From Hyphomicrobiales bacterium (GTDB lineage Bacteria; Pseudomonadota; Alphaproteobacteria; Rhizobiales; Beijerinckiaceae), in assembly GCA_015655535.1 (NCBI GenBank), contig JAATEW010000359.1:1-15679 (forward strand): 15,679 nt of DNA, in the 5' to 3' direction. Under the pieces are notes generated by a model. That model was not told the origin of the DNA. It did no database searches and saw nothing but the letters and a program-made list of their open reading frames with translations. Positions 12,534 to 15,679 of this stretch are shown here, in pieces. Every line of letters begins with the position of its first letter. Position 1 is the first letter of the stretch. Both the position numbers and the translations under genes were made by a program.

Positions 12534-13670
12534 TTACAGGGCCTTTTCGTAGACCCGGTGGATTTTGTCGATCTTTGCGCCGCTCATTTCGATCGGCTTT
12601 CGCATCCCCGTATTGTTTTCGAGAATCCATCCAAATTCGACATGTTCGATCGAGCTGGTCTTGCTCCGCCGCCGGGCCTCTTCGATAAAAGCCAGGAGCA
12701 CGACGCCACCGACGGCCTTCTTCTGCAAGGCCTGGCGAATGCCGAACAAGGCAATCCGCCCCGACTTGAACGTATGATTGCGAATCCGCGAGATCAGACG
12801 CGGCAGGCCGAAGGGAAATAATTTGCCGTCGAGATCGGCCGTGATGTCGTGCAAATTCGGCAGGACGATTCCGAAAGCTTCCGGAACGCCGTCGAGCTCG
12901 ATCATGAACCCGCCTTCCGGCGGCATGATATATTGCAGCGCGTCGGCGGTCGACATGAATTCCTCATAGGTGAACGGGACGAAACCCCAGTTCTGATTCC
13001 ATGCGTCATTGAAAATATCGACGAGAATGGCAGCCTCCGATTTGAGGCTTTTCAAATCGAGCGTGCGGATCTTCAGTCTTTCGCGCCATTCCGCGCGCGC
13101 CATGATTTTCGGCTCGGCATCGCGATCGACCGCGCTCACATCATAGCGATAGGAAATGAGATCGCGGGCTTTGCTATAGCCTTGATGCTCGATCATCTGG
13201 CTCAGATAAGGCGGATGCCAGGGCATGAAGATCATCGGCACCGCATCGAATCCTTCGACCAGCATGCCCACTTCGCTGTTCACCGAAGGCGAGAAGGGTC
13301 CGTGGACGAGCGCTTGGCCGCGCTCCCGCAGCCAGCCCTCAGCCGTCGCGGTCAGCTTGGCGACGACCTCTTCGTCTTCGATCGCATCGAGGCTGCCGAA
13401 TTGCGCCCGCGATGCCTCTTGAGGCGTAATGTCGTCATTGTAGATTTGCGCCGCGATCCGGCCGACGAGTTTGCCGTCGCGGTGCGCGATCCAGGCCTGC
13501 GAGGTGACTTCCTTGAAATGCGGATTGAGACGCTTGGCATAAAGCGTCCAGCGTTCGGCATCGAGTAGCGGCGCAAAACCGGTTTTGCCGCGATAGAGAA
13601 GGCGGGGCAGCCGGCAGAAGGCAAGGAAGTTCGTCAATCCGTCGGCGGGTATGATCTCGATCGTCGTCAT
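12534..13670 (-). CDS. GNAT-fold N-acyltransferase, candidate bacterial ceramide synthase (bCerS-like)
   Basis: The 378-residue protein starts at ATG 13670. It belongs to a large family usually called hypothetical or GNAT, to which Caulobacter bacterial ceramide synthase appears to belong; I base this on remembered features and gene context, not a search. Visible landmarks are WIAHRDGKLVGRIAAQI (residues 60-76), HGPFSPSVNSEVGMLVEGF (123-141), MPWHPPYLSQMIEHQGYSKA, WNQNWGFVPFTYEEF (224-238) and a C-terminal GNAT-type end with WILENNTGMRKPIEMSGAKI and RVYEKAL. No membrane segment is evident. In a sphingolipid pathway it would transfer a second acyl chain to the amino group of the sphingoid base. 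It lies between the spt-like and desaturase genes on the same strand. An unrelated amino-acyltransferase role is possible. Confidence 0.7.
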   Translation of the reverse strand: MTTIEIIPADGLTNFLAFCRLPRLLYRGKTGFAPLLDAERWTLYAKRLNPHFKEVTSQAWIAHRDGKLVGRIAAQIYNDDITPQEASRAQFGSLDAIEDEEVVAKLTATAEGWLRERGQALVHGPFSPSVNSEVGMLVEGFDAVPMIFMPWHPPYLSQMIEHQGYSKARDLISYRYDVSAVDRDAEPKIMARAEWRERLKIRTLDLKSLKSEAAILVDIFNDAWNQNWGFVPFTYEEFMSTADALQYIMPPEGGFMIELDGVPEAFGIVLPNLHDITADLDGKLFPFGLPRLISRIRNHTFKSGRIALFGIRQALQKKAVGGVVLLAFIEEARRRSKTSSIEHVEFGWILENNTGMRKPIEMSGAKIDKIHRVYEKAL

Positions 13671-13807
13671 AGGCCGGAAAACCGCTTCACACTTTTATCC
13701 TCATCCCGCTTGGCTGAACCTTCGCGGTGCGAACCTCCACGCCTTTGGGCACAAAATTATGTCGGTGCCAAGGATTTAGGTGACGATCGTAACATGGGGG
13801 AGACGTG

Positions 13808-13831
13808 AGGCCGCGCAGTGCGCGCCGGCCT
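13808..13831 (-). terminator. GC-rich hairpin just past the spt-like stop
   Basis: AGGCC+GCGC and GCGC+GGCCT arms pair with a 3-base bulge, 3 bases beyond the minus-strand stop. It lacks a U-tract, so full termination is doubtful and read-through to the acyltransferase is plausible. Confidence 0.35.
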
Positions 13832-13834
13832 GGT

Positions 13835-15064
13835 TCAAGTGGCGGCGTTGAGAGAATGGGCCGGCGCCGTATGCGCGCTTTCGCGTTTTGCAAGGAGGTC
13901 GATGACGCCGTGGATCTCGGCTTCCGTATGCTGCGCCGACAGGAAGAAGCGCAGACGCGGCTGATCTTTCGGAACGCCGATCTGGATGATCGGCGGCACA
14001 TAATAGCCATTGGCCATCAGATGGCGCGACGCGGCGAGCGTCTCGTGACTGTCGGAAAAGAGGATCGGAACGACGCCGCCGCCGCCGATCGACGGTCCGG
14101 TGTTCAATCCGGCCTCATGCGCCAGTTCGATGAAAAGTTCGGCGTTGCGATGGAGACGCGCAATCCGCCACGGCTCCTTTTGCATGAGTTCCAGGGCGCA
14201 TTTCGCCGCGGCGATAATGACGGGGGAGAGGCCGACGCTATAGACGAAACCGGGCAGCGTGTAGCGCAGCCAGTCGATGACCTCGGTCTTGCCGGCGACA
14301 AAGCCGCCGCAGGACGCAAAGGACTTGGACAAGGTGCCGATGATGAGATCGACGCGATTGGGATCGATGCCCGCATATTCGCAAAGGCCGCGGCCGTCGG
14401 CGCCGAGCACGCCGATCGAATGTGCCTCGTCGACCAGCAGCCAGGCGTTGTGGCGCTCCTTGATCTCGACGAGACGGGCGAGATCCGTGATGTCGCCGTC
14501 CATGCTGTAGAGGCTTTCCGCGACGATGAGGACGTTTTTATAGTCCGCGCGTTTCTGCGTCAGCAGAGCGTCGAGATGGTCGAGATCGTTATGGCGGAAG
14601 TGGATTTTGTCCGCGGAAGCGCTCTTGGCGCCGCTGACGATGCTGTTATGCGACAGTTCGTCGAGGAAGAGGCCATCGCGCGAACCCATGATATGGGCGA
14701 TGACGGTCATGTTGGTCAGATAGCCGCTGACCAGCGCCAAAACCGCCTCGGTGCCGACGAAGCTCGCGAGTGCATCCTCGAAAGGACGGTGGACGGAACG
14801 CTGTCCGCCGACAAGACGCGAGGCGAGGGCGCCCACGCCCTGTGCGTCGATGGCCTCGGCCGCGGCGGCCTTGACGGCCGGATGCGTGGAAAGCCCGAGA
14901 TAATCGTAATTGGCAAAGCTGACGAAATGCGTTCCGCGCGCCTCGGCCGTCTGGCGCATACTGTCGATTTCCCAGAAGAACGGATCGCCCTTTTCGAGAT
15001 AGGCTTTTCCAGCATGGCGAAAGCGTTTGTTTGCGAAATCAGCGAGGCTGTTGATCTTAGTCAC
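13835..15064 (-). CDS. spt: Alpha-oxoamine synthase, probable serine palmitoyltransferase
   Basis: This is a fold-type I PLP enzyme. The start is uncertain: GTG 15064 gives 409 residues beginning VTKINSLADFANKRF, while a further upstream start at 15130 would add 22 basic residues unlike the family. Landmarks, numbered from the GTG, are FANYDYLGLSTHPAV, ASRLVGGQRSVHRPFEDALA, the cofactor-stacking His139 in DELSHNS, VAESLYSMDGD, DEAHS (212-216), GRGLCEYAG, and the Schiff-base Lys247 in GTLSKSFASCGGFVAG. The family joins an amino acid to an acyl thioester with loss of CO2. Spt makes 3-ketosphinganine from serine and acyl-ACP or acyl-CoA. Assignment to Spt rather than BioF, Kbl or a CqsA-like autoinducer synthase rests on the GRGxCEY segment and on the neighbouring acyltransferase, desaturase and ACP genes. 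It heads the minus-strand arm. Confidence 0.85.
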   Translation of the reverse strand: MTKINSLADFANKRFRHAGKAYLEKGDPFFWEIDSMRQTAEARGTHFVSFANYDYLGLSTHPAVKAAAAEAIDAQGVGALASRLVGGQRSVHRPFEDALASFVGTEAVLALVSGYLTNMTVIAHIMGSRDGLFLDELSHNSIVSGAKSASADKIHFRHNDLDHLDALLTQKRADYKNVLIVAESLYSMDGDITDLARLVEIKERHNAWLLVDEAHSIGVLGADGRGLCEYAGIDPNRVDLIIGTLSKSFASCGGFVAGKTEVIDWLRYTLPGFVYSVGLSPVIIAAAKCALELMQKEPWRIARLHRNAELFIELAHEAGLNTGPSIGGGGVVPILFSDSHETLAASRHLMANGYYVPPIIQIGVPKDQPRLRFFLSAQHTEAEIHGVIDLLAKRESAHTAPAHSLNAAT

Positions 15065-15297
15065 GAATATCCGCGTTCTTTTAAAGAGGATCGGATGCGA
15101 TTTTGGCAATTGCCGATCGCATTGGAGCATTTTCAGGCGAAGGGCTTTGGCGCACCGTTCGACTTTGCTCTTTCCCGAGGTGAAAGCGCGTTCGGACGAA
15201 AATCCCCAAAGTCTTTGTCTGCTTTTGTCTTAAAGCACCCCGCGCCAGGGTTCGTGGCAAACCCATGACAACGCTCCAGCCATAGCATCCCGAAGGA

Positions 15298-15324
15298 GGC
15301 CGGGCAAAAGCTGATCGCCCGGCC
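15298..15324. terminator. GGCCGGGC / GCCCGGCC hairpin
   Basis: A perfect 8-bp GC stem encloses an 11-base loop. No U-tract follows on either strand. It lies upstream of spt and about 280 bases past the end of the minus-strand frame at the right edge, so its role is open. Confidence 0.4.
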
Positions 15325-15407
15325 ATTCGCCAGACAGCCTGTCATGCACCCTTTCGCTGGAGCTAAATTGGTTTGAAATCAGATGGTTAAGGCACTGTCT
15401 CAAATCA

Positions 15408-15424
15408 CGTTACAAAGCGTTACA
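15408..15424 (-). promoter_or_regulatory. Direct repeat TGTAACG with 10-base period
   Basis: On the minus strand TGTAACG-CTT-TGTAACG is seen, two 7-base repeats one helical turn apart. This is the layout favoured by OmpR/PhoB-type response regulators. It lies about 345 bases upstream of the presumed spt start, which is far for a direct promoter site. Confidence 0.35.
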
Positions 15425-15606
15425 CAGCGCCTGAAAAGCCTCTTGCAAGGACGTCTTAGCGGCCGCGAATCTTTTTATCTCAAGACGTCCGCTATGGTGA
15501 AGGTTTTCGGACGCCGGCTGGCGGAGATCGTGCGGCAGGGCGTGGGCCGGCGTACGGAAACCGCCCATGCACGAACCTGCGTGATGTGTAAGCCGTCTAT
15601 GGAGAT

Positions 15607-15679
15607 TTAAGCTTTTCGCGACGGTGACGGAATCAGAACGAGGATCGCGCGCGGCCCCTCCGAAGCGCTGACGAGCGGG
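15607..15679 (-). CDS. C-terminal end of an unidentified protein entering from the right edge
   Basis: A minus-strand frame runs from the window edge to a TAA at 15607-15609, giving LVSASEGPRAILVLIPSPSR plus two residues. The composition looks protein-like, but 24 codons are too few to identify a family, and an open frame of this length can occur by chance in GC-rich DNA. Confidence 0.3.
   Translation of the reverse strand, partial: PLVSASEGPRAILVLIPSPSRKA

Larger units (their letters stand above)
15065..15606. other. Upstream region of the spt-like gene
   Basis: These 542 bases lie between the spt-like start and the end of the next minus-strand frame, and should hold the promoter of the lipid arm. 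They include a GGCCGGGC / GCCCGGCC hairpin (15298-15324) and a pair of direct repeats (15408-15424). A short plus-strand frame (15383-15610) lacks a ribosome site and was not called. Confidence 0.45.

Noticed and set aside
13835..15064. The PLP enzyme as BioF (biotin) or Kbl
   Set aside because: No bio or tdh genes are nearby; the GRGLCEYAG segment and the acyltransferase, desaturase and ACP neighbours favour Spt.
13805..15268. A 487-codon plus-strand frame opposite the spt-like gene
   Set aside because: The opposite strand encodes a complete PLP enzyme with all motifs; this frame shows none and begins past the stop of the real gene.
15383..15610. A 75-codon plus-strand frame near the right edge
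   Set aside because: It has no ribosome site, no recognisable protein pattern, and contains the TGTAACG repeats; it is probably non-coding.

Overview
The window looks like chromosomal DNA of a moderately GC-rich alphaproteobacterium of the Hyphomicrobiales (Rhizobiales), possibly a Beijerinckiaceae-type genome. Three things suggest this: an IalB-family protein, a DUF1223 protein and a LemA/TPM pair; a ceramide-type lipid locus of the Caulobacter/Rhizobiales sort; and several copies of the palindromic GCATGATCCCGAAAAGT-type intergenic repeat common in that order. The taxonomic call is inference. No tRNA, rRNA, insertion sequence, phage gene or CRISPR array was seen.

Left part (1-6266), housekeeping and envelope. 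On the minus strand lie lemA and, downstream of it, a TPM-domain protein cut by the window edge. On the plus strand follow a secreted DUF1223 protein with a CSSC motif, a secreted IalB-family protein with a lysine-rich linker, acetyl-CoA synthetase (acs) and an exported L,D-transpeptidase. acs has an in-frame TAG at codon 114; everything after it remains intact and conserved, so it is a fresh nonsense mutation, a base-call error, or (least likely) a read-through case.

Right part (6693-15064), a candidate sphingolipid locus in two convergent arms. The plus arm encodes an unusual acyl carrier protein, a ketoacyl-ACP synthase, two hot-dog-fold proteins that look like the two halves of a split hydroxyacyl dehydratase, and a membrane GT2 glycosyltransferase. 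The minus arm encodes an alpha-oxoamine synthase (serine palmitoyltransferase type), a GNAT-fold acyltransferase resembling bacterial ceramide synthase, and a desaturase closely resembling eukaryotic dihydroceramide delta-4 desaturase (DEGS). A coherent reading is this: the ACP, synthase and dehydratase build a special acyl-ACP; Spt condenses it with serine; the acyltransferase N-acylates the sphingoid base; the desaturase acts on C4; the GT2 enzyme glycosylates the product. A 3-keto reductase (CerR type), a ketoacyl reductase and an enoyl reductase are not in the window.

Regulatory and non-coding content is rich. The glycosyltransferase has a TATAAT box inside nested inverted repeats, an 11-bp leader hairpin, and an 11-codon-frame mini-ORF (10 residues plus stop) with a seven-G run that would fuse in frame to the enzyme if one G were added. 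The dehydratase pair has its own good promoter. Palindromic repeats sit directly on the 3' ends of lemA, ialB and the ketoacyl synthase gene, oriented with transcription.
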